Positions 1 through 7,710 are shown, counted from the stretch's first letter. The stretch is 9,013 nucleotides of DNA from Bacteroidota bacterium (GCA_023396345.1 JAEWWO010000389.1:1-9013), one strand, 5' to 3'. Translations and numbers: made by a program. The notes: generated from the sequence alone by a model not told the origin.

Positions 1-2
1 GT

Positions 3-386
3 TTAGAGCTGGCTGAAGAAGTTTCCTTCCTTAACAAAGGAAGCATTAAAGCTACGCTTGACAGAATTCCTGAAGACAGCACAGTGATAATTGATGCAAG
101 AAATTCTCAGTATATAGATTATGACGTACTGGAAGAAATACGGGAATTCTACAAAGCTCTTGCGCCAAGTAAAGATATTCAGGTTTCGCTTGTGGGATTC
201 AGAAACGATTACAACATTCCTGATGTGGGTAATGTACATTACTTAATGGACGATGATGCAGAAGAGTCAGACAATGTAGCAAAATGGGCAGGTAAACATA
301 AAAAATTACTGAAAGAACTAGACGATCATAAAAATCAAAACGGAAATACGCCTTCCAACAACGGAGGAGGAAATTATTCAATTTAA
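3..386 (+). CDS. SulP-family anion transporter, C-terminal STAS domain (5' end outside window)
   Basis: This is the last roughly 127 residues of a protein whose start lies left of the window; the frame is open from the first bases to the TAA at 384-386. The visible part begins LELAEEVSFLNKGSIKATL, continues through STVIIDARNSQYIDYDVLE, and reads as a STAS domain of the kind that ends SulP permeases (membrane carriers for sulfate, bicarbonate and similar anions). The conserved pattern of hydrophobic strand, IDA/IDG-type turn and helix is present. The STAS part is followed by a charged, then Asn/Gly-rich tail (NGNTPSNNGGGNYSI). The membrane domain is not visible, so the substrate cannot be read directly. 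The next gene, 21 bp downstream on the same strand, is a carbonic anhydrase, which makes bicarbonate the favoured guess. An internal ATG at 84 gives a shorter reading but would cut through the STAS fold, so I reject it as the start. The STAS call is firm; the transport substrate is inference. Confidence 0.8.
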   Translation, partial: LELAEEVSFLNKGSIKATLDRIPEDSTVIIDARNSQYIDYDVLEEIREFYKALAPSKDIQVSLVGFRNDYNIPDVGNVHYLMDDDAEESDNVAKWAGKHKKLLKELDDHKNQNGNTPSNNGGGNYSI

Positions 387-407
387 AAAACTTAAAAAAT
401 ATTCATC

Positions 408-1082
408 ATGTTAAACACATATAATCATAATTTAGACGAAATAACTACTGAAGATGCATTAAGATATTTGTTGGATGGCAACGAAAGATTTGTAAACGGT
501 TTATACAAGAGCCGTCAATTGCTTGACAAGGTTGATGCAACCAAAGCCGGACAAAAACCTTTTGCTGCTATCTTAAGCTGCATGGATTCAAGAGCACCTG
601 TAGAATTGATTTTTGATCAGGGTATCGGAGATGTTTTCAGCATCAGAATTGCCGGAAATATTATTTCAGAAAATGTATTGGGCTCGCTGGAATATGCTGT
701 GGGTGTAACAGGTTCAAAGATTGTTGTAATCATGGGTCACACGAGCTGCGGAGCCGTTAAAGGTGCTTGCGACGATGTGCAATTAGGAAATCTTACAGCT
801 TTGCTTGAGAAAATAAAACCATCGGTAGATAAAGAAAAAACTATAGAGAACAACAGAGACGGTAACAACAAAGAATTTGTAGATAAGGTCGCAACTATAA
901 ACGTATATCATTCTATCAATGAAATTCTTGACAGAAGCAGTCTGATTCGTCATCATTTTCAGGAAGAGAAAATCAAGATTGTAGCAGCTATGTATTTTGT
1001 AGAATCGGGAAAAGTAAAAATGAACGAAATAAAACCTGATTTTCTTGAAAAAGAAGCAGCTGCTTTTTCATTTGTAGATTAG
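408..1082 (+). CDS. beta-class carbonic anhydrase
   Basis: Complete 224-residue cytoplasmic enzyme that interconverts CO2 and bicarbonate. All active-site residues of the beta class are visible: the zinc ligands Cys58 (in AAILSCMDSRAP), His111 and Cys114 (in GHTSCGAVKGA), and the Asp60-Arg62 dyad. The motif DVFSIRIAGNI at about 75-85 and the segment LGSLEYAV at 91-98 are also typical, and the length is normal for the family. The start ATG at 408 follows the transporter stop by 21 bp of A-rich DNA with no Shine-Dalgarno site, as is usual in Bacteroidota. The spacing implies co-transcription with the SulP gene. Fusions and gene pairs of SulP carriers with carbonic anhydrases are known, so a joint role in bicarbonate supply or pH balance is plausible but inferred. 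There is no signal peptide. A large palindromic structure follows the stop and probably ends the transcript. Confidence 0.95.
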   Translation: MLNTYNHNLDEITTEDALRYLLDGNERFVNGLYKSRQLLDKVDATKAGQKPFAAILSCMDSRAPVELIFDQGIGDVFSIRIAGNIISENVLGSLEYAVGVTGSKIVVIMGHTSCGAVKGACDDVQLGNLTALLEKIKPSVDKEKTIENNRDGNNKEFVDKVATINVYHSINEILDRSSLIRHHFQEEKIKIVAAMYFVESGKVKMNEIKPDFLEKEAAAFSFVD

Positions 1083-1102
1083 GATATACACACCGAGAAA
1101 AC

Positions 1103-1226
1103 GAGAGAGTTCGTCTAAAAAGTTGTTATGTTTAGCGCAGTGCGAAACATCTGTTTCCTTCACTACTCCTGATACTCCAAAATTCGTTCAGGAAGACTAA
1201 ACAACCTTTTAGGCGGACTCTTTTTT
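1103..1226 (+). terminator. Large branched inverted repeat with T-tract after the carbonic anhydrase gene
   Basis: Arms at 1107-1127 and 1200-1220 pair over 21 positions: 18 Watson-Crick pairs, two G:U pairs and one A:C mismatch. TTTTTT follows at 1221-1226, as in an intrinsic terminator for the plus strand. The 72-nt interior holds two further hairpins. One has arms 1128-1133 and 1145-1150 plus 1136-1138 and 1142-1144, with an AG bulge. The other has arms 1167-1172 and 1188-1193. The transcript could therefore fold into a three-way junction. The element ends exactly where the convergent vWA gene begins its stop codon. A palindromic repeat element co-opted as a terminator is an alternative to a plain terminator. 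On the minus strand there is no good T-tract after the stem. Confidence 0.6.
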
Positions 1227-3107
1227 CTAATCATTTAAACCCACTTCATCATTTAACTTTTTTTGTGCAAGGCTTTGAGCTTTTTTTACCAGTTGTGTAA
1301 ACTCATATCTGTAACCTTCTTCATCTTTACCGATTGCATTTTTAGCTTGTTGAAAAATCTTGTTATAGTCATTGTTTTGCTTAAATTCAGAATCAGAAAG
1401 TAACATGCCAAAACCGGCTACAGCACTTGCAAAACGAAGATTTTCCGATGCTTTGTCAATGTTTATTTTATTATTGGAAATAGGCTTTTCCAGTAATTTA
1501 CTTTTATCTCCGTCGGGCTCTTTGTAGCGTAATTTAACGGTGGCAAGGTCTGTAGAACCTGTAGTTTTTGGATTGTTATTCTGATATTTTAAATCATCAA
1601 CAGTCTTTAGCCATTTTGAATTCACTCCCTTTGGAATTATTTCGTACAAAGCAGTAACCGTATGTCCACTGCCCAGTTCTCCTGCATCTTTTTTATCATC
1701 ATTAAAATCTTCATCGTTGAGCAATCTGGTTTCATAACCGATTAATCTGTATCCCTGTACAATTGCCGGATTAAATTCTATTTGGAATTTTACATCTTTT
1801 GCTATGGTAAACAATGTACCGCCAAATTCATTAATCAACACTTTTTTAGCTTCAGTCAATCCGTCAATGTAAGCGTGATTTCCATTTCCTTTTTGTGCGA
1901 GAACTTGCATTTTATCGTCTTTATAGTTACCCATTCCATATCCGAGGATTGTCAGGAATACGCCACTTTTTCTTTTCTCTTCAATCAAATTTTCCAAATC
2001 AGCATTACTGGTTTGACCCACATTAAAATCGCCATCGGTACAGAGTATAATTCTGTTGTTACCTCCTTTAATAAAGTTTTCCTGAGCGGCTTTATAAGCT
2101 TGTACTATTGCTTCAGAACCATGCGTAAAACCGCCTGCATTTAATGAATTGATAGCTTCTTTTATTTTCATCTTTTCATTGCCATTGGTAGGTTTTAGCA
2201 ATACACCGGCATCTCCTGCATAGGTTACAATGGTTACTTTATCCTTTGCTCTCAGTTGGCCAGTAAGTAGTTTTAATGACTCTTTCACAAGTGGTAATTT
2301 GTTGGACGGCATCATACTTCCGCTAACATCAATCAGAAATACAAGATTTGAGGCAGGTAAATTATCATTTGCTATTTTCTTTGCCTGTAAGTTTATCATC
2401 ATTAAACCATGCTGGTTGTTCCAGGGTGCTGTTGTATATTCTGTGTTTATACTGAAAGCCTCTTCTTTATTGGGTTTGGGATAGCTATAAGTAAAATAAT
2501 TAATCATCTCTTCTATTCTTACAGAACCTGCCGGAGGCATGTGACCCTGATTGATAAATCTGCGTATATTGCTATACGATGCGGCGTCTACATCAAGCGA
2601 AAAAGTGGATAATGGTTGATTGATTGTCTTCTTAAATCCATTTTCTTCTGTGGCAGCATAATCTTCTGTATTGAAATTAGGATGATACATGCCATAGCGA
2701 GGTCTTACGTGAGATGATTGTCCTCTAATCATAATTCCTGCATTCCCTCCTGTAATAGCACTTTTTTTCTGTGTACCGTAACCTACAACCACAACATCAT
2801 TCAGCTTTTGATTACTTTCTGTTTTTAGTACAACGGGTTTACTAAGGTTGGTAACCTTAACTTCTTGTGTAATATATCCGACAGCGCTTATTTCCAGAAT
2901 ATCATTTGATTTGGCAAGAATGGAAAATTTTCCGAGACGGTCTGTAGTTGTGCCTTTACTGGTATTTTTTACCATTACACTGGCACTTGGTATGGGTTGT
3001 TTTGATTCATCAATAACTTGTCCGTGATAAGATTGCAACTGTTGTGCAAATGAATTACCGGTAAACAAGAATAATGATAAAACAAACAGTCTGATAATCG
3101 TTTTCAT
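1227..3107 (-). CDS. Envelope von Willebrand factor A protein, YfbK-like, with carboxypeptidase-regulatory-like N-terminus
   Basis: 626 residues from the ATG at 3105-3107. A longer reading from 3242 adds 45 residues that overlap the divergent sigma gene, whereas this start gives a clean signal peptide (MKTIIRLFVLSLFLFTGNSFA). The order of parts is: signal peptide 1-21; carboxypeptidase-regulatory-like beta domain 27-96; SusC-type motif VVVVGYGTQ at 105-113; a short IMIRGQSS stretch at 125-132 like the start of a TonB plug core; the YfbK-type N-terminal region about 155-235; the vWA domain about 254-435; and a C-terminal region ending near 610. The MIDAS metal site is complete: D260, S262 and S264 (DVSGSM), T328, and D358 (CTDGD). 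vWA domains bind protein partners through a divalent metal; the function of YfbK-type proteins is not established. The gene is divergent from an ECF sigma/anti-sigma pair, whose membrane protein carries the same module. I infer a role in that signalling unit. A lipoprotein cysteine is not seen. Confidence 0.9.
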   Translation of the reverse strand: MKTIIRLFVLSLFLFTGNSFAQQLQSYHGQVIDESKQPIPSASVMVKNTSKGTTTDRLGKFSILAKSNDILEISAVGYITQEVKVTNLSKPVVLKTESNQKLNDVVVVGYGTQKKSAITGGNAGIMIRGQSSHVRPRYGMYHPNFNTEDYAATEENGFKKTINQPLSTFSLDVDAASYSNIRRFINQGHMPPAGSVRIEEMINYFTYSYPKPNKEEAFSINTEYTTAPWNNQHGLMMINLQAKKIANDNLPASNLVFLIDVSGSMMPSNKLPLVKESLKLLTGQLRAKDKVTIVTYAGDAGVLLKPTNGNEKMKIKEAINSLNAGGFTHGSEAIVQAYKAAQENFIKGGNNRIILCTDGDFNVGQTSNADLENLIEEKRKSGVFLTILGYGMGNYKDDKMQVLAQKGNGNHAYIDGLTEAKKVLINEFGGTLFTIAKDVKFQIEFNPAIVQGYRLIGYETRLLNDEDFNDDKKDAGELGSGHTVTALYEIIPKGVNSKWLKTVDDLKYQNNNPKTTGSTDLATVKLRYKEPDGDKSKLLEKPISNNKINIDKASENLRFASAVAGFGMLLSDSEFKQNNDYNKIFQQAKNAIGKDEEGYRYEFTQLVKKAQSLAQKKLNDEVGLND

Positions 3108-3209
3108 AATATTTATTTTAATAATTAATTGAGTATTTACTATACAGATGCAGCAAAAAATGATATTACATAAATAGGCTAAAAAATTTTTTTTACTGAT
3201 TATTGCTTT

Positions 3210-3217
3210 TAATTTTG
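3210..3217 (+). promoter_or_regulatory. Candidate -7 box (TAATTTTG) upstream of the sigma gene
   Basis: TAATTTTG matches the Bacteroidota -7 consensus TAnnTTTG exactly. The expected -33 TTTG lies within a run of eight T at 3187-3194, so that half is weak. Transcription would begin near 3222-3224, almost at the TTG start codon, giving a nearly leaderless mRNA. The gap is AT-rich, so a chance match is possible. I found no comparable box for the divergent vWA gene. Confidence 0.35.
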
Positions 3218-3224
3218 AAATATA

Positions 3225-3800
3225 TTGACGGTAATAAAGCATATATCGGAACTATCTTCTTTTTCAGATGAAGAATTGCTGCAATCATTTAAAGAAAAAA
3301 ATGATCAGCATATTTTGGCTGAACTGTATTTACGATATTACGAACTGGTCTACGGTGTGGCTTTGAAATATTTATCTGATGCCGATTTGGCAAAAGACGC
3401 AGTAATGAATATTTATACGGAATTATTGAGAAAGTTGCCTGCGCAAGAAGTGAAAATATTTAAAAACTGGTTGTATGTTTTTACTAAAAATCATTGTCTG
3501 ATGCAGTTGAGGAAAGATAAAAAAATGCAAATTGTAACAAATGAAACCGAATTTATGCAATCGGCTAATTTTTTGCATCATGATACTGAAGATGATAAAG
3601 AGCAACTGCTTGGCAGACTGGAAGATTGTATGCAGCAACTTGCAGAAGAACAGAGAAACACAGTAGAAATGTTTTATCTGCAATCAAAAAGTTATAACGA
3701 AATTGTGGAGGCAACAGGTATGGAATGGAACAAAGTGCGCAGTCTGATACAAAACGGCAGAAGAAATTTAAAGATTTGTATGGAGCAAAATGAAGAATAA
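3225..3800 (+). CDS. ECF-type RNA polymerase sigma factor (sigma-70 family)
   Basis: 191 residues. Region 2 covers about 36-98, with LYLRYYELVYGVALKYL, the DAV-x-IYTELL helix that follows it, and KNWLYVFTKNHCLMQLRK, which corresponds to the core-binding and -10 recognition part. An acidic linker follows at about 104-128, and then region 4 at about 129-184 (RLEDCMQQLAEEQRNTVEMF, then KSYNEIVEATGM and a recognition helix NKVRSLIQNGRRNLK). No ATG lies in frame before region 2. The frame opens after a TGA at 3216-3218, and the only sensible start is the TTG at 3225, just before the usual SDEELL-type N-terminus. The stop overlaps the next gene by 11 nt, which implies translational coupling with the putative anti-sigma partner. 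The regulon cannot be read from sequence. The likely local targets are its own operon, the vWA gene and the downstream receptor gene. Confidence 0.9.
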   Translation: MTVIKHISELSSFSDEELLQSFKEKNDQHILAELYLRYYELVYGVALKYLSDADLAKDAVMNIYTELLRKLPAQEVKIFKNWLYVFTKNHCLMQLRKDKKMQIVTNETEFMQSANFLHHDTEDDKEQLLGRLEDCMQQLAEEQRNTVEMFYLQSKSYNEIVEATGMEWNKVRSLIQNGRRNLKICMEQNEE

Positions 3801-5103
3801 ACAAAACAAACGATTTTCCCGCGCTGATATCGAAAGATATTACAGCGGCAATCTGTCGGCAAAAGAAATGCACGACATGGAAGCCTATGCGCTCGAAGAT
3901 CCGTTTTTCTCTGATGCTCTGGACGGGTATAAAGATGCTGATAAAGCCACATCGGATGAGAATCTTGATGCTGCAAAGAAATTTATCAAAGAATACGAAC
4001 AGAAAAAAACAATCCCTATATCCGCACGAAAAAATAACTGGAAGAAATACATAGCGGCTGCGAGTGTGTTGTTACTGGTTGCGGTTGGCGCATTTTATTT
4101 GTTCAATACCAATAAACAGGAAGAAAGAATAGCTACGCAAACAAATGCACCTGCCTATATTGATACTACCCGGGCATTAGAAGATTTAGCTGTAAATAAT
4201 ATTACGGATTCGATGTTGCAATCAAAGGAAGATGCGGTTGCCATACAACAACCGAAGGTTGTTATGCCTGCAAATGAGCCTGCTGTTGTGTTTGATGCAG
4301 ATACAAGATTGTCACGTACTGCTGCTCCCGCAACTTCTTTTTTTGAAAAAACAGATACGATTGAAAAAAGCTTTGATGATGTAGTTGTTGTAGGTTATGG
4401 CAGACAACCTCGTGCAACAATTACCGGAGCTGTACCGGAGAATAATAATAGCGATGTTGCAAACGCATTGCAGGGCAGTGTGGCGGGAGTAGAAGTAAGT
4501 AAAACAAAAAATGTAAGAGTAAAATCTACTATAAAAGATGATTTGAGTAATCCTGTTGACGGCGTTTCTGTGATGGTTAAAAATTCAAACAGAGGAGCAT
4601 TGACAAATAGTAAAGGAAGATTTTCTTTATCTGCCAATGAGCTGGATACGCTTGTTATTTCAAGAGTGGGTTACGAAAACAAAGAAATGCTTGCTTCTCA
4701 AATCCCCGAAAACATTACACTTCAGCCTGAAAAATATGCGATGGAAGAAGTTGTTGTAGTAGGGTATGGCACACAAAGAAAAAAAGCTGCTACTGCATTA
4801 AACAAAAGAGAAGCCTTTGGTGCAGCGCCTGTGAGTACAGAAAACGGTATAAGAATAAGAGGAATGAACTCATCAGGTAAAGACACGCCTTTAATAGTTA
4901 TCGACGGCATGATTGCGAGTCAGGAAAAGGCCGCGAAGTTAAACAAAGCGGATATAGAGTCTGTGAATGTTTTAAAAGATAAAAATGCAACAGCTATTTA
5001 TGGAGCAAGAGCAGCCAACGGTGTAATTTTAATCACTACCAAAAAAGCTAAAAAAGATTCTCTACGTATTAAAGACAATATGCGTAGCGATACTTTAAAG
5101 TAA
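3790..5103 (+). CDS. Putative anti-sigma membrane protein with periplasmic barrel-less TonB-receptor plug
   Basis: 437 residues, starting inside the last codons of the sigma gene (11-nt overlap). Residues 1-85 are a charged cytoplasmic part (RADIERYYSGNLSAKEMHDM, then EDPFFSDALDGY), of the type seen after sigma genes in Bacteroidota. Residues 87-105 form one membrane span. The periplasmic part has a linker to about 195, a first SusC-like motif VVVVGYGRQ (198-206) followed by ALQGSVAGVEV (226-236), a carboxypeptidase-regulatory-like domain (about 246-313), and a second motif VVVVGYGTQ (321-329). It ends with a plug core: GIRIRGMNSS (353-362), PLIVIDGM (367-374), and VLKDKNATAIYGARAANGV (394-412) with ILITTKK after it. 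The beta barrel that normally follows such a plug is absent: the protein stops 19 residues later. By position it is the anti-sigma factor, but no zinc site is visible. I infer that the plug contacts an outer-membrane partner or TonB-system protein. The domain calls are firm; the mechanism is inference. Confidence 0.85.
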   Translation: MKNKQNKRFSRADIERYYSGNLSAKEMHDMEAYALEDPFFSDALDGYKDADKATSDENLDAAKKFIKEYEQKKTIPISARKNNWKKYIAAASVLLLVAVGAFYLFNTNKQEERIATQTNAPAYIDTTRALEDLAVNNITDSMLQSKEDAVAIQQPKVVMPANEPAVVFDADTRLSRTAAPATSFFEKTDTIEKSFDDVVVVGYGRQPRATITGAVPENNNSDVANALQGSVAGVEVSKTKNVRVKSTIKDDLSNPVDGVSVMVKNSNRGALTNSKGRFSLSANELDTLVISRVGYENKEMLASQIPENITLQPEKYAMEEVVVVGYGTQRKKAATALNKREAFGAAPVSTENGIRIRGMNSSGKDTPLIVIDGMIASQEKAAKLNKADIESVNVLKDKNATAIYGARAANGVILITTKKAKKDSLRIKDNMRSDTLK

Positions 5104-5192
5104 TCATCCCTTTTTATAAATTTTTCCCGATATCGAAAATGCTTCTTAATTAATCTCTTGATTTTTGCGCCTGTAAAAATTAAAAAAGAGAT

Positions 5193-7688
5193 ATGAAGAG
5201 AAAAGCATTGATAATTGTATGCATGATGTTTATAGCCACGGTATCCTTGGCGCAAAGAACAAGAGGAGATATTTACGGAGAAGTATACAATATAGAAGAA
5301 CAGGCTATTGAAGATGCCACCGTAAAAATACGTGAGCTGAATGAAACAACTCAAACAGATGAGCTGGGTAAATTTTCATTCAATAATGTTCCCCGCGGAA
5401 GGTATCATCTTGAAATAACCCGTTCGGGTTTTGCAAAAGAAATACTGCATGTAGAACTGAGATATGAAAAAGAGGTAAGACTGATTGCGGTTTTGGTTAA
5501 GGAAGATGAACGTTTGGAAGATGTGGAAGTTTTCGGTGAACGTACACGTAAGCCCAAAGGATTAGAAACTATTACCAGAATGCCGTTGAGACCATCGGAC
5601 CAGATACAGTCTATTTCTATTATTTCTGATAAAGTGATTAAAGATCAGGGAGCACTTACTTTAACTGAGGCAATGAGAAACGTACCTGGTGTAACTTTGT
5701 TTGGAAGTTATGGTGGTGTGAAGGAATCTATGTCAGCCCGCGGTTTCAGAGGTGTTCCGGTGCTGAAAAATGGCGTTCGTATGGACGGACAATTTCAAAC
5801 CGCATCCGGTGTGGTAGATATGCAAGGCGTAGAATCTTTACAAATGATTAAAGGTTCGGCAGCAGTTACACAAGGTGTAATTACCGATATAGGAAATGCC
5901 GGTGGGGTAATTAATGTAGTAACAAAATCGCCCAATTTCAGAAATTTTGCAGATGTTGGTTTGCGTGTAGGTAGCTGGGGGCAAGTGCGTCCTGTCTTTG
6001 ATCTGGAAACTATTCTGGACAGACGTAAAACCGTATCATTCCGTATAAATGGCGCATACGAAAGAGCCGATAGTTACAGAAGTTATATACAATCAAATCG
6101 TGTGTATATCAATCCTTCGCTTGCCTGGAAGCCAACAGAACGCACTAAAATTGTGGCTGAAGGAGATTTCCTGGATGATAACAGAACGCCACATACGTCT
6201 GTTGTCAATCTGAATCCTTCGCAAGGAGTGAATGCCTTATATTTATTGCCTTACAATAAATTCTTAGGATTTGATACGGATAATAATAATACCAAACTCA
6301 GTAGCTTGATGTTGCGTATTGAGCATACTCTTACTGACAAGCTGAGTGTAAGAGCAGCCTATGCAAGCTCTGTTTATGATGTGGATAATTTATCTACTTC
6401 TGCAAAACTTATCGGAAGCGCAAACGCTGAGTACAACTCGTTCTCACGCACCAGAAGCCGCAGTCTCAGACACGATAAAAATAAAACTTTTCAATTCGAT
6501 CTTATTGGTCAGGATGTGTACACAGGAAAAGTTAAACACACCTTGCAGGCAGGATTCGATTATCGTATATCAGACGTTGTTACTACCAATTTTACAGGTA
6601 CTTTAAGTCCGGTTACAGATGGTGTGACCTTTGGCGCAAGATCAAGAAATGCAACAGCAATAGACACTGTAAATATTTTTAATGATTTTTCAAATCAGAT
6701 GTCAGGTGTTGTTTATACAGATGATAACGGAATTCGTCAGACAGGTAAATCACTGAGTTTTGTAAAAAATGGAGAAGTGCCTGCCTATTACAGTACGTTT
6801 GGCATTTTGGCTCAGGATGTTATTGAATTTAATAAATACCTGAAACTGTCTCTGGGATTGCGTTATTCAGAGATAATGACAAAAAGTTTTACGTCTGATA
6901 ACAATACAAAAGGATCTGCCTGGAACCCAAGTGTGGGTGTGATTGTAACGCCAATTAAAAATGTGAATGTTTTTGGTTCTTATACAAACTCTACCAGCTT
7001 GCGCAGTCAGGCAAATCTGATGAGTAATGGTGAAAAAATAGGACCTTCTTCCACCGAACAATTTGAAGGAGGAATTAAGTCTGACTGGCTGGACAACAGA
7101 CTACGCTTCAATTTCACGTATTTTCATATTTACACTTCCAACCTGGCTAATGCAGAGTATGTACCGGGAACCAATCAGGCAACAGGTTATTATTTTAAAG
7201 CGGGCGATTTACTGCGCGATGGAATTGAAACAGAGTTAAACGGACGCATTCGTAACAATCTTACAGTAATGATAGGTTATGCTTATTTGAATGCACGCTA
7301 TACAAATTCACCATCGTATGTAGAAGGCTCTGCGCCCATGAACGCTCCAAAGCATACGGCAAACGGATGGGTGAAATATGATTTTGACAGAGGTGCGTTA
7401 AAGAATTTATCTTTGAGTTTTGGTGCCTATTATGTAGGAGAACGTCCGGTGAATGAATATAGCTTAACGCCCGACGGACACGGCAATATGGGAGGAACAG
7501 AACCTTTTGATATGCCTGCTTATACTACATTGAATGCACAAATCGGCTATAAATGGAAAAACTGGGATGCAAAGGTATATCTGAATAATCTGGTAAATGA
7601 AATTGGTTACAATTCTTATTTCCGCGGCGGATTTATCAATCAGACAGAGCCCCGCAACTTTGCAGCTTCTTTATCTTACAGGTTTTAA
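5193..7688 (+). CDS. TonB-dependent outer-membrane receptor, siderophore-receptor type
   Basis: Complete 831-residue protein. Residues 1-20 form a signal peptide (cleavage after VSLA). A carboxypeptidase-regulatory-like domain follows (about 26-101), then a possible TonB box in EDVEVFGERT (109-118). The plug covers about 132-247 (IQSISIISDKVIKDQG, LTEAMRNVPGV, ARGFRG, ESLQMIKGSAAV, GGVINVVTKSP), and a 22-strand-type barrel runs to the C-terminal Phe of SLSYRF, the usual outer-membrane assembly signal. The plug resembles siderophore receptors rather than SusC, and no SusD gene follows; the ligand cannot be named. It lacks the STN signalling domain of FecA-type receptors. The gene lies 89 bp after the anti-sigma-like gene on the same strand, so operon membership is possible. 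An A-rich stretch with AAAAAAGAG stands just before the ATG, and an imperfect -7-like box (GATTTTTG, 5160-5167) would also allow its own promoter. Confidence 0.93.
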   Translation: MKRKALIIVCMMFIATVSLAQRTRGDIYGEVYNIEEQAIEDATVKIRELNETTQTDELGKFSFNNVPRGRYHLEITRSGFAKEILHVELRYEKEVRLIAVLVKEDERLEDVEVFGERTRKPKGLETITRMPLRPSDQIQSISIISDKVIKDQGALTLTEAMRNVPGVTLFGSYGGVKESMSARGFRGVPVLKNGVRMDGQFQTASGVVDMQGVESLQMIKGSAAVTQGVITDIGNAGGVINVVTKSPNFRNFADVGLRVGSWGQVRPVFDLETILDRRKTVSFRINGAYERADSYRSYIQSNRVYINPSLAWKPTERTKIVAEGDFLDDNRTPHTSVVNLNPSQGVNALYLLPYNKFLGFDTDNNNTKLSSLMLRIEHTLTDKLSVRAAYASSVYDVDNLSTSAKLIGSANAEYNSFSRTRSRSLRHDKNKTFQFDLIGQDVYTGKVKHTLQAGFDYRISDVVTTNFTGTLSPVTDGVTFGARSRNATAIDTVNIFNDFSNQMSGVVYTDDNGIRQTGKSLSFVKNGEVPAYYSTFGILAQDVIEFNKYLKLSLGLRYSEIMTKSFTSDNNTKGSAWNPSVGVIVTPIKNVNVFGSYTNSTSLRSQANLMSNGEKIGPSSTEQFEGGIKSDWLDNRLRFNFTYFHIYTSNLANAEYVPGTNQATGYYFKAGDLLRDGIETELNGRIRNNLTVMIGYAYLNARYTNSPSYVEGSAPMNAPKHTANGWVKYDFDRGALKNLSLSFGAYYVGERPVNEYSLTPDGHGNMGGTEPFDMPAYTTLNAQIGYKWKNWDAKVYLNNLVNEIGYNSYFRGGFINQTEPRNFAASLSYRF

Positions 7689-7710
7689 TGAGTAAACATA
7701 AATTGAGTAA

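Noticed and set aside
84..386. Independent 100-residue protein starting at the ATG of 84
   Set aside because: The frame is open and STAS-like from the left window edge, so the ATG is internal to a larger SulP gene.
3108..3242. N-terminal extension of the vWA gene from 3242
   Set aside because: It would overlap the divergent sigma gene and bury a clean signal peptide that begins at the ATG of 3105-3107.
4381..5103. Anti-sigma-like gene as a SusC gene broken by frameshift
   Set aside because: The frame starts inside the sigma gene with a cytoplasmic segment and one membrane span, and no barrel sequence follows in any frame before the next signal peptide.
5104..5192. Fur box upstream of the receptor
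   Set aside because: Only a short CGATATCG palindrome with imperfect flanks is present; it does not resemble a Fur site well enough.
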